Shown in pieces: positions 18,452-28,016 of a stretch of DNA of 64,000 bases. A program made the position numbers and the translations under genes. The first letter of the stretch is position 1; every line of letters starts with the position of its first letter. Under the pieces are notes generated by a model. It did not search any database, had not been told where the DNA came from, and saw only the letters and a program-made list of their open reading frames with translations. This DNA comes from Pseudomonas fulva (lineage in GTDB: Bacteria; Pseudomonadota; Gammaproteobacteria; Pseudomonadales; Pseudomonadaceae): NCBI RefSeq assembly GCF_015680705.1, contig NZ_JADNYP010000013.1, positions 93,251-157,250 of the forward strand, given 5' to 3'.

Positions 18452-21283
18452 TCAGACGGTGAATGCGGCTTGCAGGAGGCGTTCCTGCTGCTCGGCGTGC
18501 ATCGATGCGTAGCCACAGGCCGGGGCCGCGGAAGCTTCGCGACCGGCGTACTCCAGAACCAGCGACGAATCGAGACGGTTCAGGATACGGCGCATATGGT
18601 GCTGGCTGCTGTACCAGGCGCCCTGGTTCATCGGCTCTTCCTGACACCAGACCGCATGCTTGAGGTTGGTGTAGGGGGCCAGGATCTCGACCAGGTCGTC
18701 CTCGGGGAACGGGTACAGCTGCTCGATGCGCACGATGACGATGTCCTCGCGAGCTTCGGCACGACGTTTTTCCAGCAGGTCGTAGTAGACCTTGCCGCTG
18801 CACAGCACCAGACGCTCGACCTTGGCCGGATCGATGCTGTCGACTTCCGGGATCACCGTCTGGAACGAGCCTTCGGCGAGATCTTCCAGGGTCGAGACCG
18901 CCAGCTTGTGGCGCAGCAGCGACTTGGGCGTCAGCACGACCAGGGGCTTGCGCAGCGGCCGGATGACCTGACGACGCAGCAGGTGGTAGATCTGCGCCGG
19001 CGTGGTCGGTACGCAGACCTGGATGTTGTGTTCGGCGCACAGCTGCAGATAGCGCTCCAGACGCGCCGAGGAGTGCTCCGGCCCCTGCCCTTCGTAGCCG
19101 TGCGGCAACAGCATGGTCAGGCCGCAGAGACGACCCCACTTGTGCTCGCCACTGGTGATGAACTGGTCGATCACTACCTGGGCACCGTTGGCGAAGTCAC
19201 CGAACTGGGCCTCCCAGATCACCAGCGCGTTCGGCGTGGTGGTGGAGTAGCCGTATTCGAACGCCAGCACGGCTTCCTCGGAGAGGAAGGAGTCGTACAG
19301 CTCGAACTTGGGCTGGCCATCGAACAGGTGCTGCAGCGGCAGATAGGTGCTGGCATCCTTCTGGTTGTGCAACGCGGCATGGCGGTGCGAGAAGGTACCG
19401 CGCCCGACGTCCTGGCCGGTGATACGCACCGGGTGGCCTTCGAACAGCAAGGTGGCGTAAGCCATGGTTTCGGCGAAGCCCCAGTTGATCGGCAGACCGC
19501 CGGCCTGCATCTTCTGGCGATCCTCGTAGATCTTCGAGACCTGGCGCTGGACCAGGAAGCCTTCGGGCAGCTCGAGCAGCTTGCCGGACAGGTCCTGCAG
19601 GGTCTTGAGGTCGAAGCGGGTATCGTGACGCGCGGTCCAGGCGTGGCCCAGGTATGGACGCCAGTCCACGAACAGCTCGCGGTTCGGCTCCTTGACCAGG
19701 CTCTTGACCACGTGCAGGCCGTTGTCCAGTGCATTGCGGTATTCGTCGATCTTGGCCTGGGCGCGCTCGGCATCGATGCGACCGGCCTGGATCAGCGACT
19801 CGGCATACAGCTCGCGAGTAGTGCGCTGCTTGCTGATCTGCTGGTACATCAGCGGCTGGGTGCCGTTGGGCTCGTCGGCCTCGTTGTGGCCGCGGCGACG
19901 GTAGCAGACCAGGTCGATGACCACGTCACGCTTGAACTGCATGCGGTAGTCGATGGCCAGCTGGGTGACGAACAGCACGGCTTCCGGGTCGTCGCCGTTG
20001 ACGTGCAGGATCGGCGCCTGGATCATCTTGGCGACGTCGGTGCAGTACTCGGTGGATCGCGAATCCAGCGGGTTGCTGATGGTGAAACCGACCTGGTTGT
20101 TGATCACGATGCGCACGGTGCCGCCGGTCTTGAAACCGCGGGTCTGCGACATCTGGAAGGTCTCCATGACCACGCCCTGGCCAGCCACGGCGGCATCGCC
20201 ATGGATGGTGATCGGCAGGACCTTGTCGCCGAGACGATCATTGCGGCGATCCTGGCGGGCGCGTACCGAACCTTCGACGACCGGCGAGACGATTTCCAGG
20301 TGCGACGGGTTGAAGGCCATGGCCAGGTGGACTTCGCCACCGGTGGTCATCACGTTGGAGGAGAAGCCCTGGTGATACTTCACGTCACCGGAGCCGAGCT
20401 CGTTCTTCTTCTTGCCTTCGAACTCGTCGAACAGCTCGCGCGGGTTCTTGCCGAAGGTGTTGACCAGCACGTTCAGGCGGCCACGGTGGGCCATGCCGAT
20501 GACGACTTCCTTGACACCATAGGAGCCGGAGCGCTGGATCATCTCGTCCAGCATCGGGATCAGGCTCTCGCCGCCTTCCAGGCCGAAGCGCTTGGTGCCG
20601 GGGTACTTGGTGCCCAGGTACTTCTCCAGGCCTTCGGCGGCGGTGACGCGCTCGAGCAGGTGCACCTGCGCCTCGGCGGAGTAGTCAGGGCGCCCACGCA
20701 CGCTCTCCAGGCGCTGCTGGAACCAGCTACGCTGCTCGGAGTCGACGATGTGGGTGAACTCGGCGCCAATGGTGCGACAATATGTCTTCTCCAGCGCGTC
20801 GATGATTTCGCGTAGGCTCGCTTCCTCTTTGCCGATGTACAGGTCGCCGGCACGGAAGGTCGTATCAAGATCGGCATTGGTCAAGCCGTAATGATTGATC
20901 GACAGGTCTACCGGCGCGGGTCGCTGCCACAAGCCCAGGGGGTCGAGCTTGGCAGCCTGATGCCCGCGCATGCGGTAGGCCTGGATCAGACGCAGAACTT
21001 CAACCTGCTTCTTCTCGTGTTCACTGCTCACGCTCCCGGCGGACACCGGTTGGGCGCGGCGCTGGTTCTTCGCCAGCAGTACGAAATGGTCGCGGATTGC
21101 AGAGTGCGATACATCGGTAGCGGTGCTGCCTTCGGCGGGCAACTTCTGGAAGTAAGTGCGCCACTCTTCTGGCACGGCGTTAGGGTCGTGCAGGTAAAGC
21201 TCGTAGAGCTCTTCCACATATGCAGCGTTACCACCTGAAAGGTGGGCGCTTTCCCACATGCGCTGCATCACGCTTTCTTGCAT
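18452..21283 (-). CDS. sucA: 2-oxoglutarate dehydrogenase E1 component
   Basis: A 943-residue thiamine diphosphate enzyme that decarboxylates 2-oxoglutarate and transfers succinyl to SucB. The N-terminal E2-binding segment (SAHLSGGNAAYVEELYELYL) is present. ThDP/Mg-binding GDAAVAGQGVVMET lies near residue 366 and active-site residues in the GMAHRGRLNVLVN region near 254. The transketolase-like C-terminal domain carries LPHGYEGQGPEHSSARLER. Length is normal. The start has GGGTGA five nt upstream. The 245-bp gap to sdhB probably contains its own promoter. Confidence 0.98.
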   Translation of the reverse strand: MQESVMQRMWESAHLSGGNAAYVEELYELYLHDPNAVPEEWRTYFQKLPAEGSTATDVSHSAIRDHFVLLAKNQRRAQPVSAGSVSSEHEKKQVEVLRLIQAYRMRGHQAAKLDPLGLWQRPAPVDLSINHYGLTNADLDTTFRAGDLYIGKEEASLREIIDALEKTYCRTIGAEFTHIVDSEQRSWFQQRLESVRGRPDYSAEAQVHLLERVTAAEGLEKYLGTKYPGTKRFGLEGGESLIPMLDEMIQRSGSYGVKEVVIGMAHRGRLNVLVNTFGKNPRELFDEFEGKKKNELGSGDVKYHQGFSSNVMTTGGEVHLAMAFNPSHLEIVSPVVEGSVRARQDRRNDRLGDKVLPITIHGDAAVAGQGVVMETFQMSQTRGFKTGGTVRIVINNQVGFTISNPLDSRSTEYCTDVAKMIQAPILHVNGDDPEAVLFVTQLAIDYRMQFKRDVVIDLVCYRRRGHNEADEPNGTQPLMYQQISKQRTTRELYAESLIQAGRIDAERAQAKIDEYRNALDNGLHVVKSLVKEPNRELFVDWRPYLGHAWTARHDTRFDLKTLQDLSGKLLELPEGFLVQRQVSKIYEDRQKMQAGGLPINWGFAETMAYATLLFEGHPVRITGQDVGRGTFSHRHAALHNQKDASTYLPLQHLFDGQPKFELYDSFLSEEAVLAFEYGYSTTTPNALVIWEAQFGDFANGAQVVIDQFITSGEHKWGRLCGLTMLLPHGYEGQGPEHSSARLERYLQLCAEHNIQVCVPTTPAQIYHLLRRQVIRPLRKPLVVLTPKSLLRHKLAVSTLEDLAEGSFQTVIPEVDSIDPAKVERLVLCSGKVYYDLLEKRRAEAREDIVIVRIEQLYPFPEDDLVEILAPYTNLKHAVWCQEEPMNQGAWYSSQHHMRRILNRLDSSLVLEYAGREASAAPACGYASMHAEQQERLLQAAFTV

Positions 21284-21528
21284 GCTTGGTCACCCTCGGT
21301 TAGGGGACGGATCGGCAAGAGCCAAAGCAAGCCTGGAAAAGCCCGAGAACGCGACTGAACCACGCCACCGAGGATCCTGCAGATTTCCGGGTACCAGCCC
21401 GGAAGCCCCTGCTGGTCTCATATCTTCATGGGTAATGAGCGGGGGCCTTGTGGGCCCAGGCTCGGGTTGCACCTCGGTGCGGGCTCACCACCCGCACGTC
21501 GGCGTATTGCGGTTACAACAATTGCAGA

Positions 21529-22233
21529 TCAGGTGCCGCTCTGCAGCAGCATGTTGCGTACGTGGCCGATCGCCTTGGTCGGGTTCAGGCCCTTGGGGCA
21601 TACGTTCACGCAGTTCATGATGCCACGGCAGCGGAAGACGCTGAACGGATCGTCCATGGATGCCAGGCGCTCCTGGGTCTTGGTGTCGCGGCTGTCGGCC
21701 AGGAAGCGGTAGGCTTGCAGCAGCGCGGCCGGACCGAGGAACTTGTCCGGATTCCACCAGAACGAAGGGCAGGACGTCGAGCAACAGGCGCACAGGATGC
21801 ACTCGTACAGCCCGTCCAGCTTGTCGCGGTCTTCCGGCGACTGCAGGCGCTCGATGGCCGGCGCCGGCGTGTCGTTCTGCAGGAACGGCTTCACCTTCTC
21901 GTACTGCTTGTAGAAGATGCTCATGTCCACGACCAGGTCGCGAATCACCGGCAGGCCCGGCAGCGGGCGCAGCACCAGCTTGTCGTTCTTGACCACGGCC
22001 GACAGCGGCGTGATGCACGCCAGACCGTTCTTGCCGTTGATGTTCATGCCATCGGAACCGCAGACGCCTTCCCGGCAGGAGCGACGATAGGAGAACCCCT
22101 CGTCCTGCTCCTTGATCAGTGCCAGCACGTCCAGCACCATCAGGTCCTTGCCGCCGGTATCGACCTCGAAGACCTGGGTCTTCGGCGCGGAGTCGGTATC
22201 CGGGTTGTAACGATACACTTCGACTTTAAGCAT
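21529..22233 (-). CDS. sdhB: Succinate dehydrogenase iron-sulfur subunit
   Basis: A 234-residue subunit that passes electrons from SdhA to ubiquinone. The [2Fe-2S] ligands are in CREGVCGSDGMNINGKNGLA, the [4Fe-4S] motif is CILCACCSTSC, and the [3Fe-4S] ligands are in RCRGIMNCVNVCPKG. The start at 22233 (MLKVEVYRYNPD) has a GAGGGTGG site; a five-residue longer version is less likely. It begins 11 nt after sdhA. Confidence 0.98.
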   Translation of the reverse strand: MLKVEVYRYNPDTDSAPKTQVFEVDTGGKDLMVLDVLALIKEQDEGFSYRRSCREGVCGSDGMNINGKNGLACITPLSAVVKNDKLVLRPLPGLPVIRDLVVDMSIFYKQYEKVKPFLQNDTPAPAIERLQSPEDRDKLDGLYECILCACCSTSCPSFWWNPDKFLGPAALLQAYRFLADSRDTKTQERLASMDDPFSVFRCRGIMNCVNVCPKGLNPTKAIGHVRNMLLQSGT

Positions 22234-22244
22234 GGTAGCCACCC

Positions 22245-24017
22245 TCAATAAGTCCGGACTTTAGGTTCGAACGCCGGTACGGTCTTCGGCGCGAAGTTGA
22301 CCGCGCGCTTGGCGACCCGCTTCTCTCCCGGGAAGTACAGGGTGTGGCACAGCCAGTTCTCGTCGTCACGGTCTTCGTAGTCTTCGCGGGCATGGGCGCC
22401 ACGGGACTCCTTACGGGTTTCGGCCGCGATGGCGGTTGCTTCTGCGACTTCCAGAAGATTCTGCAGTTCCAACGCTTCGATACGCGCGGTATTGAACGCC
22501 TGGGACTTGTCGTTGATCTTGACGTTGGCGATGCGCTCGCGCAGGCCTTCGAGCTGGGCGATACCCTTCTGCATGTATTCGCCGGTACGGAACACACCGA
22601 AGTAGTTCTGCATGCAGCTCTGCAGCTCGCGCTTGAGGCTGGCCACGTCTTCGCCGCTGGTGCGCTCGTTGAGCTTGGCCAGGCGGTTGATTGCCACGTC
22701 GACGTCGGTATCGCTGGCGTCGCGGTACTCGATGCCTTCGCTCAGTGCCTTTTCCAGGTGCAGGCCGGCCGCGCGACCGAATACCACCAGGTCGAGCAGC
22801 GAGTTGCCGCCCAGGCGGTTGGCACCGTGCACCGACACGCAAGCCACCTCGCCGACTGCGAACAGGCCCGGAACGATGTGGTCCACGCCATTGGCGTCCA
22901 TGGTGATGGCCTGGCCATGGATGTTGGTGGCGACGCCACCCATCATGTAGTGGCAGGTCGGAACCACCGGCACCGGCGCGACCACCGGGTCGACGTGGGC
23001 GAAGGTCTTGGACAGCTCGCAGATGCCTGGCAGGCGGCTGTGCAGCACTTCTTCGCCGAGGTGGTCGAGCTTGAGCATCACGTGGTCGCCGTTCGGCCCA
23101 CAGCCGTTGCCGGCGATGATTTCCTTGACCATGGAACGGGCCACGACGTCGCGACCGGCGAGGTCCTTGGCATTGGGCGCGTAACGCTCCATGAAGCGCT
23201 CGCCGTGCTTGTTGATCAGGTAGCCGCCTTCACCACGGCAACCCTCGGTGACCAGGACACCGGCGCCGGCGATGCCGGTCGGGTGGAACTGCCACATTTC
23301 GATGTCCTGCACCGGTACGCCGGCACGCAGGGCCATGCCCACGCCGTCGCCGGTGTTGATCAGGGCGTTGGTGGTCGAGGCGTAGATACGGCCGGCGCCG
23401 CCAGTCGCCAGCACGGTGGCCTTGGACTTGATGTAGACGGTCTCGCCGGTCTCGATGCAGATCGCGATCACGCCAACGAAGGCGCCATCCTGGTTCTTCA
23501 CCAGGTCGACGGCATACCACTCGTTGAGGAAGGTGGTGCCATGCTTGACGTTGTTCTGGTACAGGGTGTGCAGCAGGGCATGTCCTGTACGGTCGGATGC
23601 CGCGCAGGTACGCGCTGCCTGGCCGCCCTTGCCGTAGTCCTTGGACTGACCGCCGAACGGACGCTGGTAGATGCGGCCGGTCTCGGTGCGCGAGAAAGGC
23701 AAGCCCATGTGATCCAGCTCGAAGACCGCGGCAGGACCTTCCTGGCACATGTATTCGATGGCGTCCTGGTCGCCGATGTAGTCGGAACCCTTGACGGTGT
23801 CGTACATGTGCCAGCGCCAGTCGTCGTTCGGGTCGGCCGAGGCGATGGCGCAGGTGATGCCGCCCTGGGCGGAAACGGTATGCGAACGGGTCGGGAAGAC
23901 CTTGGTGATCACGGCGGTCTTGTGCCCGCCCTGGGCCAGCTGCAGCGCAGCGCGCATGCCGGCACCGCCGCCACCGATGATGATGGCGTCGAAGGAAATG
24001 GTTGGAATGCTAGCCAT
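22245..24017 (-). CDS. sdhA: Succinate dehydrogenase flavoprotein subunit
   Basis: A 590-residue catalytic subunit oxidising succinate to fumarate. The FAD dinucleotide motif [15 protein letters not shown] lies at 15-29, and the covalent FAD attachment His is H46 in [11 protein letters not shown]. The active-site region [21 protein letters not shown] and the capping-domain residues have full family length. It is third in sdhCDAB, 3 nt after sdhD. Confidence 0.98.
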   Translation of the reverse strand: MASIPTISFDAIIIGGGGAGMRAALQLAQGGHKTAVITKVFPTRSHTVSAQGGITCAIASADPNDDWRWHMYDTVKGSDYIGDQDAIEYMCQEGPAAVFELDHMGLPFSRTETGRIYQRPFGGQSKDYGKGGQAARTCAASDRTGHALLHTLYQNNVKHGTTFLNEWYAVDLVKNQDGAFVGVIAICIETGETVYIKSKATVLATGGAGRIYASTTNALINTGDGVGMALRAGVPVQDIEMWQFHPTGIAGAGVLVTEGCRGEGGYLINKHGERFMERYAPNAKDLAGRDVVARSMVKEIIAGNGCGPNGDHVMLKLDHLGEEVLHSRLPGICELSKTFAHVDPVVAPVPVVPTCHYMMGGVATNIHGQAITMDANGVDHIVPGLFAVGEVACVSVHGANRLGGNSLLDLVVFGRAAGLHLEKALSEGIEYRDASDTDVDVAINRLAKLNERTSGEDVASLKRELQSCMQNYFGVFRTGEYMQKGIAQLEGLRERIANVKINDKSQAFNTARIEALELQNLLEVAEATAIAAETRKESRGAHAREDYEDRDDENWLCHTLYFPGEKRVAKRAVNFAPKTVPAFEPKVRTY

Positions 24018-24020
24018 GGA

Positions 24021-24389
24021 TCAGATACCCCAGAGAATCTGCACACCCCAGACGAAGTACGCGAACATCGCGACACCGCAAACCGCCTGGAACAGGAAAC
24101 GTACCGCAGTCGCCGACTTGCCGAAGGACATCGGCGTCAGGTAGTCGGTGGCAATGGTCCACATGCCGACCCAGGCGTGGGCGCCCAGGGCAACGAGGGC
24201 CAGCAGACTGAAGATACGCATCGCGTTGTTGGAGAACAGGGCGTGCCACTGGACATAGTCGATGCCAGGGTGCACCACCAGGTAGCCGATCAGGAAAATG
24301 AAATAAGCCGCGAGAACGACCGCCGAGACGCGCTGCGCCATCCAGTCGTAGAGGCCCGAACGCGACAGGTTCGTGACATTGGTTACCAT
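24021..24389 (-). CDS. sdhD: Succinate dehydrogenase membrane anchor SdhD
   Basis: A 122-residue hydrophobic subunit with three membrane segments (near 21-39, 58-80 and 97-118). H71 in GAHAWVGMWTIATDYL corresponds to the heme b ligand of the E. coli anchor, and DYL is typical of SdhD. It overlaps sdhC by 7 bases, implying translational coupling. The start MVTNVTNLSRSGL matches pseudomonad SdhD; longer frames lie inside sdhC. Confidence 0.96.
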   Translation of the reverse strand: MVTNVTNLSRSGLYDWMAQRVSAVVLAAYFIFLIGYLVVHPGIDYVQWHALFSNNAMRIFSLLALVALGAHAWVGMWTIATDYLTPMSFGKSATAVRFLFQAVCGVAMFAYFVWGVQILWGI

Positions 24390-24769
24390 ACCCAAACTCC
24401 CGCCAGAACGATCAACACCACGGAGATGACGATCACGATTTTCGAGCCCAGCTTGCCGCCCTCGAGCGTCTCGCCGATACCCATGTCCATGATCAGGTGG
24501 CGCACGCCAGCCACCAGGTGATACAGCAGGGCGGACAGCAGGCCCCAGATCACGAGTTTCGCCAGCGGGCTGGTCAGCCCCGCTTTCACCTCGGCGAAAC
24601 CTTCCTCGGAACCCAGCGACTTGCCCAGCGCATACAGTGCGATGGCAATGCCGAGAAACAGGATGACGCCGGAAATACGGTGAAGAATGGACGTGTACGC
24701 GGTGATCGGAAGTTTGATGGTCCTTAGGTCTAGGTTTACAGGTCGTTGGCTTTTCACGGCTTTTTTCAC
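24383..24769 (-). CDS. sdhC: Succinate dehydrogenase cytochrome b556 subunit SdhC
   Basis: A 128-residue membrane subunit, first gene of sdhCDAB. RPVNLDLRTIKLPITAY and SILHRISGV form the conserved quinone/heme side, and H in LLYHLVAGVRHLIMD is the second signature. Three membrane segments are seen. A sigma70 promoter is placed at 24892-24920 with a leader of about 115 nt. Confidence 0.97.
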   Translation of the reverse strand: MKKAVKSQRPVNLDLRTIKLPITAYTSILHRISGVILFLGIAIALYALGKSLGSEEGFAEVKAGLTSPLAKLVIWGLLSALLYHLVAGVRHLIMDMGIGETLEGGKLGSKIVIVISVVLIVLAGVWVW

Positions 24770-24891
24770 ACTGAAGAGCCCCTAGCGAACAGGGCAAAGT
24801 TGTTGGTAAGTGTACTGGTCAGGTACCCACCACCCAGGGAGCGACGACCCCCAGCGGAACGGGCTTGCAAGCCCCTGGCGGTCGGCTGCCG

Positions 24892-24920
24892 AGTATAGAC
24901 AGTTAGGCTACTAATGACAA
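24892..24920 (-). promoter_or_regulatory. Sigma70 promoter of sdhCDAB
   Basis: On the minus strand: TTGTCA (24920-24915), 17-nt spacer, TATACT (24897-24892). The predicted start is near 24886, giving a ~115-nt leader. The 350-bp sdhC-gltA interval is otherwise non-coding. Confidence 0.8.
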
Positions 24921-25034
24921 CGTGACGGGCTAGCCCGAATAGCGCATTGCCTTTGTTGCGCAAAAGGCGTAAACGGGCGTCAATTTCGCGAAAAAGGACC
25001 GTCGCAGAGGCCTTTCAACCAGCCTTTAGGCAAA

Positions 25035-25062
25035 TTGACATTCGAATTTATCCCTCTATAGT
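25035..25062 (+). promoter_or_regulatory. Sigma70 promoter of gltA
   Basis: TTGACA (25035-25040), 16-nt spacer, TATAGT (25057-25062). It predicts a start near 25069 and a leader of about 50 nt before the gltA ATG. Confidence 0.8.
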
Positions 25063-25119
25063 GATGCGGGCCCTGCGTGGGGGGCTGTCTGATGATTTCA
25101 AGCATTGATAGGAGGCCAC

Positions 25120-26406
25120 ATGGCTGACAAAAAAGCGCAGCTGGTCATCGAGGGCGCTGCCCCCGTAGAGCTGCCCATTTTAACCGGCACCGTTGGTCCT
25201 GATGTAATCGACGTCCGCGGGTTGGGGGCCACCGGTCATTTCACCTTCGACCCGGGCTTCATGGCCACGGCGTCCTGCGAATCGAAGATCACCTACATCG
25301 ATGGCGACAAGGGCGTGCTGCTGCACCGCGGCTACCCGATCGAGCAGCTCGCCGAGAAATCCGACTACCTCGAGACCTGCTACCTGCTGCTCAATGGCGA
25401 ACTGCCCAATGCCGAGCAGAAGGCCCAGTTCGTCAGCACCGTCAAGAACCACACCATGGTGCACGAGCAGCTCAAGACGTTCTTCAACGGTTTCCGCCGC
25501 GACGCCCACCCGATGGCGGTGATGTGCGGCGTGGTCGGCGCCCTGTCGGCGTTCTACCACGACTCGCTGGACATCAATAACCCGCAGCACCGCGAGATCT
25601 CGGCGGTTCGCCTGGTCGCCAAGATGCCGACCCTGGCCGCGATGGTCTACAAGTACTCCATGGGCCAGCCCATGATGTATCCGCGCAACGACCTCTCGTA
25701 CGCGGAAAACTTCCTGCACATGATGTTCAACACGCCTTGCGAGATCAAGCCGATCAGCCCGGTGCTGGCCAAGGCGATGGACCGGATCTTCATCCTCCAC
25801 GCCGACCACGAGCAGAACGCCTCCACCTCCACCGTGCGCCTGGCCGGCTCGTCCGGCGCCAACCCGTTCGCCTGCATCGCCGCGGGCATCGCCGCCCTGT
25901 GGGGTCCGGCGCACGGCGGTGCCAACGAAGCGGTACTGACCATGCTCGATGAGATCGGCGATGTCTCGAACATCGACACCTTCATCGCCAAGGCCAAGGA
26001 CAAGAACGATCCATTCAAGCTGATGGGCTTCGGCCACCGGGTCTACAAGAACCGCGACCCGCGCGCCACCGTGATGAAGCAGACCTGCGACGAAGTCCTG
26101 GGCGAGCTGGGCATCAAGAACGACCCACAGCTCGAGCTGGCCATGCGCCTGGAAGAGATCGCCCTGACCGACCCCTACTTCATCGAACGCTCGCTGTACC
26201 CGAACGTGGACTTCTACTCGGGCATCATCCTCAAGGCGATCGGCATTCCGACCAGCATGTTCACCGTGATCTTCGCCCTGGCACGCACCGTCGGCTGGAT
26301 CTCGCACTGGAAGGAAATGCTTTCGAGCCCCTACAAGATCGGCCGTCCGCGCCAGTTGTACACCGGCCAGGCGCAGCGCGACATCGTCGAACTGAAGGAT
26401 CGCTGA
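25120..26406 (+). CDS. gltA: Citrate synthase (type I, hexameric)
   Basis: A 428-residue enzyme condensing acetyl-CoA with oxaloacetate. Active-site features are the His in [27 protein letters not shown], and the Asp in NVDFYSGII. Length and N-terminal beta domain are those of the NADH-sensitive Gram-negative type. The start at 25120 follows GGAGG (25111-25115); an upstream in-frame Met is rejected because it would place the site inside the gene. It diverges from the sdh-suc genes, completing the cluster. Confidence 0.98.
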   Translation: MADKKAQLVIEGAAPVELPILTGTVGPDVIDVRGLGATGHFTFDPGFMATASCESKITYIDGDKGVLLHRGYPIEQLAEKSDYLETCYLLLNGELPNAEQKAQFVSTVKNHTMVHEQLKTFFNGFRRDAHPMAVMCGVVGALSAFYHDSLDINNPQHREISAVRLVAKMPTLAAMVYKYSMGQPMMYPRNDLSYAENFLHMMFNTPCEIKPISPVLAKAMDRIFILHADHEQNASTSTVRLAGSSGANPFACIAAGIAALWGPAHGGANEAVLTMLDEIGDVSNIDTFIAKAKDKNDPFKLMGFGHRVYKNRDPRATVMKQTCDEVLGELGIKNDPQLELAMRLEEIALTDPYFIERSLYPNVDFYSGIILKAIGIPTSMFTVIFALARTVGWISHWKEMLSSPYKIGRPRQLYTGQAQRDIVELKDR

Positions 26407-26440
26407 TCGGTCCGTCGCCCGACATCGCGGGCGTGAAGAG

Positions 26441-26468
26441 AAGGCTGCCCTCGGGCAGCCTTTCTCGT
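26441..26468. terminator. Terminator between gltA and the START-domain gene
   Basis: AAGGCTGCC (26441-26449), loop CTCG, GGCAGCCTT (26454-26462), then TCTCGTTT on the plus strand. It sits between convergent genes and can work in both directions. Confidence 0.85.
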
Positions 26469-26483
26469 TTCAGAGCAGGCCGC

Positions 26484-27092
26484 TCAGGGCTTTTCCGCCC
26501 GCTCCCGCAACCCCTTGAGCGTATTGAACGGCGCTTCCACCACGAACTTGTTCGCCAGCCATGAAGGCACGCTGCCTCCCGGCTCGGTATGCACCTGGTA
26601 GATCACTTCGGTGCTGTCGCCTCGAGGGACCAGCTTCCAGAACCCCTTCACCTCGCTCACCCGGACATAGCCCGGCTCGGGCGGCAGGTAGTTCGGCTGG
26701 CTTTCCAGCGTCCGGGTCAGGCTCCCATCGGCTCCCTGGGTGGTAGTGACATGCAGGATCGAGTCGCGTGGCGTCACCGGCCACGGCGTATTGAAACGCG
26801 TGTAGGTCCAGCTCTGCTCGCCCTGGTGCTTGAGCAGCTTCTGCGAGTCGCATTCGTGGATCCAGGCGCAAGCGCCAACGGCATCCTCCTGAAGCGCACG
26901 GACCTTGGCCAACGGCGCCTTGATCAGCGTCACGCCACGGTAGGCCTTGTATCTGGAATTGGGCACATCGCTCAGGGAAACCTGAATGCCTGCTTCGTCC
27001 TTGGCCACTTTCCAGTCCTCGGCCCAGGCACCAGGCATTACCGCCAACCCCAGGCCACCGAGCAACACGATTCGCTTCAAAGATCTCATCAT
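26484..27092 (-). CDS. Periplasmic START-domain (lipid-transfer fold) protein
   Basis: A 202-residue protein with a signal peptide ending AWA-ED. The mature part matches START/SRPBCC-type proteins of pseudomonads (YKAYRGVTLIKAPLAKV, ACAWIHECDS, TPWPVTPRDSI, FWKLVP). The fold binds hydrophobic ligands; the ligand here is unknown. The start is the MetMet pair at 27092/27089 behind GGAAAACG. It follows the YkgJ-type gene at 29 nt and is probably cotranscribed with it. Confidence 0.8.
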   Translation of the reverse strand: MMRSLKRIVLLGGLGLAVMPGAWAEDWKVAKDEAGIQVSLSDVPNSRYKAYRGVTLIKAPLAKVRALQEDAVGACAWIHECDSQKLLKHQGEQSWTYTRFNTPWPVTPRDSILHVTTTQGADGSLTRTLESQPNYLPPEPGYVRVSEVKGFWKLVPRGDSTEVIYQVHTEPGGSVPSWLANKFVVEAPFNTLKGLRERAEKP

Positions 27093-27121
27093 CGTTTTCC
27101 TTGTTGTCGAAGATCCACGCT

Positions 27122-27376
27122 TCACGCAGCCGTCATCTGCTCCAGCCAGCCGATGATCCTGAGCGCCTCGTCGCGATCGCTGCCACACACCTGCGGCTCG
27201 GCCTTGAACCCGCCACAGACGGCCGGCCGCTCCGGACGACCGAACAGTGCGCACAGGTTCTGCGGCGAAAGATGCAGGCAACGCTCGCCGGCCGGCTTGC
27301 CTTGCGGCATGCCCGGAATCGGCGAGCTGATGGATGGGGCGATGCAGCAAGCGCCGCAGCCTTCACGGCAGTTCAT
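27122..27376 (-). CDS. YkgJ family cysteine cluster protein
   Basis: An 84-residue protein with the N-terminal cluster CREGCGACC and further cysteines in RCLHL, LCALF, AVCGGF and VCG. This is the pattern of the YkgJ (Zn/Fe-S) cysteine cluster family. No activity is established; a metal-binding role is inferred from the motif. It lies directly upstream of the START-domain gene. Confidence 0.85.
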   Translation of the reverse strand: MNCREGCGACCIAPSISSPIPGMPQGKPAGERCLHLSPQNLCALFGRPERPAVCGGFKAEPQVCGSDRDEALRIIGWLEQMTAA

Positions 27377-27463
27377 GGCAGAGGCTCCTGGAACAGGACG
27401 GATGAGCCACGATGATAACCACTGAAACGACCGTTTGAAAATGGGGAGCAGGTGGCTTGCCGC

Positions 27464-27910
27464 TCACTGCCGGAACTGGAACTCGATGGCCGCACCCTCG
27501 ACTTCTCGCTGGCTGTCATTGCGCAACTGCAGCTGCATTTCGTTGCTGATCAGCCGGCCATTGAGCTGAAACGAGCTGTCGGCACCGGGTTCCTGCGAGA
27601 ACATCGAAGGCAACAGGTTCTTGCGCCGTGGCGCGTTGTCGCCAACCTCGGGCTCGAGCTCATCCACCAGCTCGACCGGCAGGCTCAGGTCGAGCCTGGG
27701 CTTGGGTACAGGGGTGGCAACGGCCTTGCTTTTCACCGCCTTGGCCTGATGCCGTATCGGCCTGGCAACCTTCTTGACGGGCTTTTCATGAGCGTGAGTC
27801 GCCGGCCTTGCGCCTTCGGCGCCCTGCGCCTGGTCAGCCAGGGTCAAGCCTGGAAAAACGAGTCCCGAGCCGAGACACAACAGCAAACCAAGCACACGAA
27901 AGCGTTTCAT
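27464..27910 (-). CDS. Hypothetical secreted protein
   Basis: A 148-residue protein with a signal peptide (FRVLGLLLCLGSGLVFPGLTLA). A basic, Ala/Lys/Pro-rich linker covers residues ~30-75, and a small C-terminal domain contains SFQLNGRLISNEMQLQLRND. I do not recognise the family. Homologues in databases have sometimes carried a translation-factor name because of the low-complexity linker, which the sequence does not support. It is downstream of the MocR-type regulator gene and upstream of the YkgJ gene on the same strand. Confidence 0.7.
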   Translation of the reverse strand: MKRFRVLGLLLCLGSGLVFPGLTLADQAQGAEGARPATHAHEKPVKKVARPIRHQAKAVKSKAVATPVPKPRLDLSLPVELVDELEPEVGDNAPRRKNLLPSMFSQEPGADSSFQLNGRLISNEMQLQLRNDSQREVEGAAIEFQFRQ

Positions 27911-28016
27911 GAGCACCGCAAGCATTTGCCTAAAATGGCTATGCTGGCTGTTCGCCGCGCCGCTGGCAAGCCCAGGTTCTGCATGGAAAGCGCCTGCGCG
28001 GCGATTTCGTACCCAC

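Noticed and set aside
22344..24521. 725-codon plus-strand frame antisense to sdhA, sdhD and sdhC
   Set aside because: Shadow of the sdh genes.
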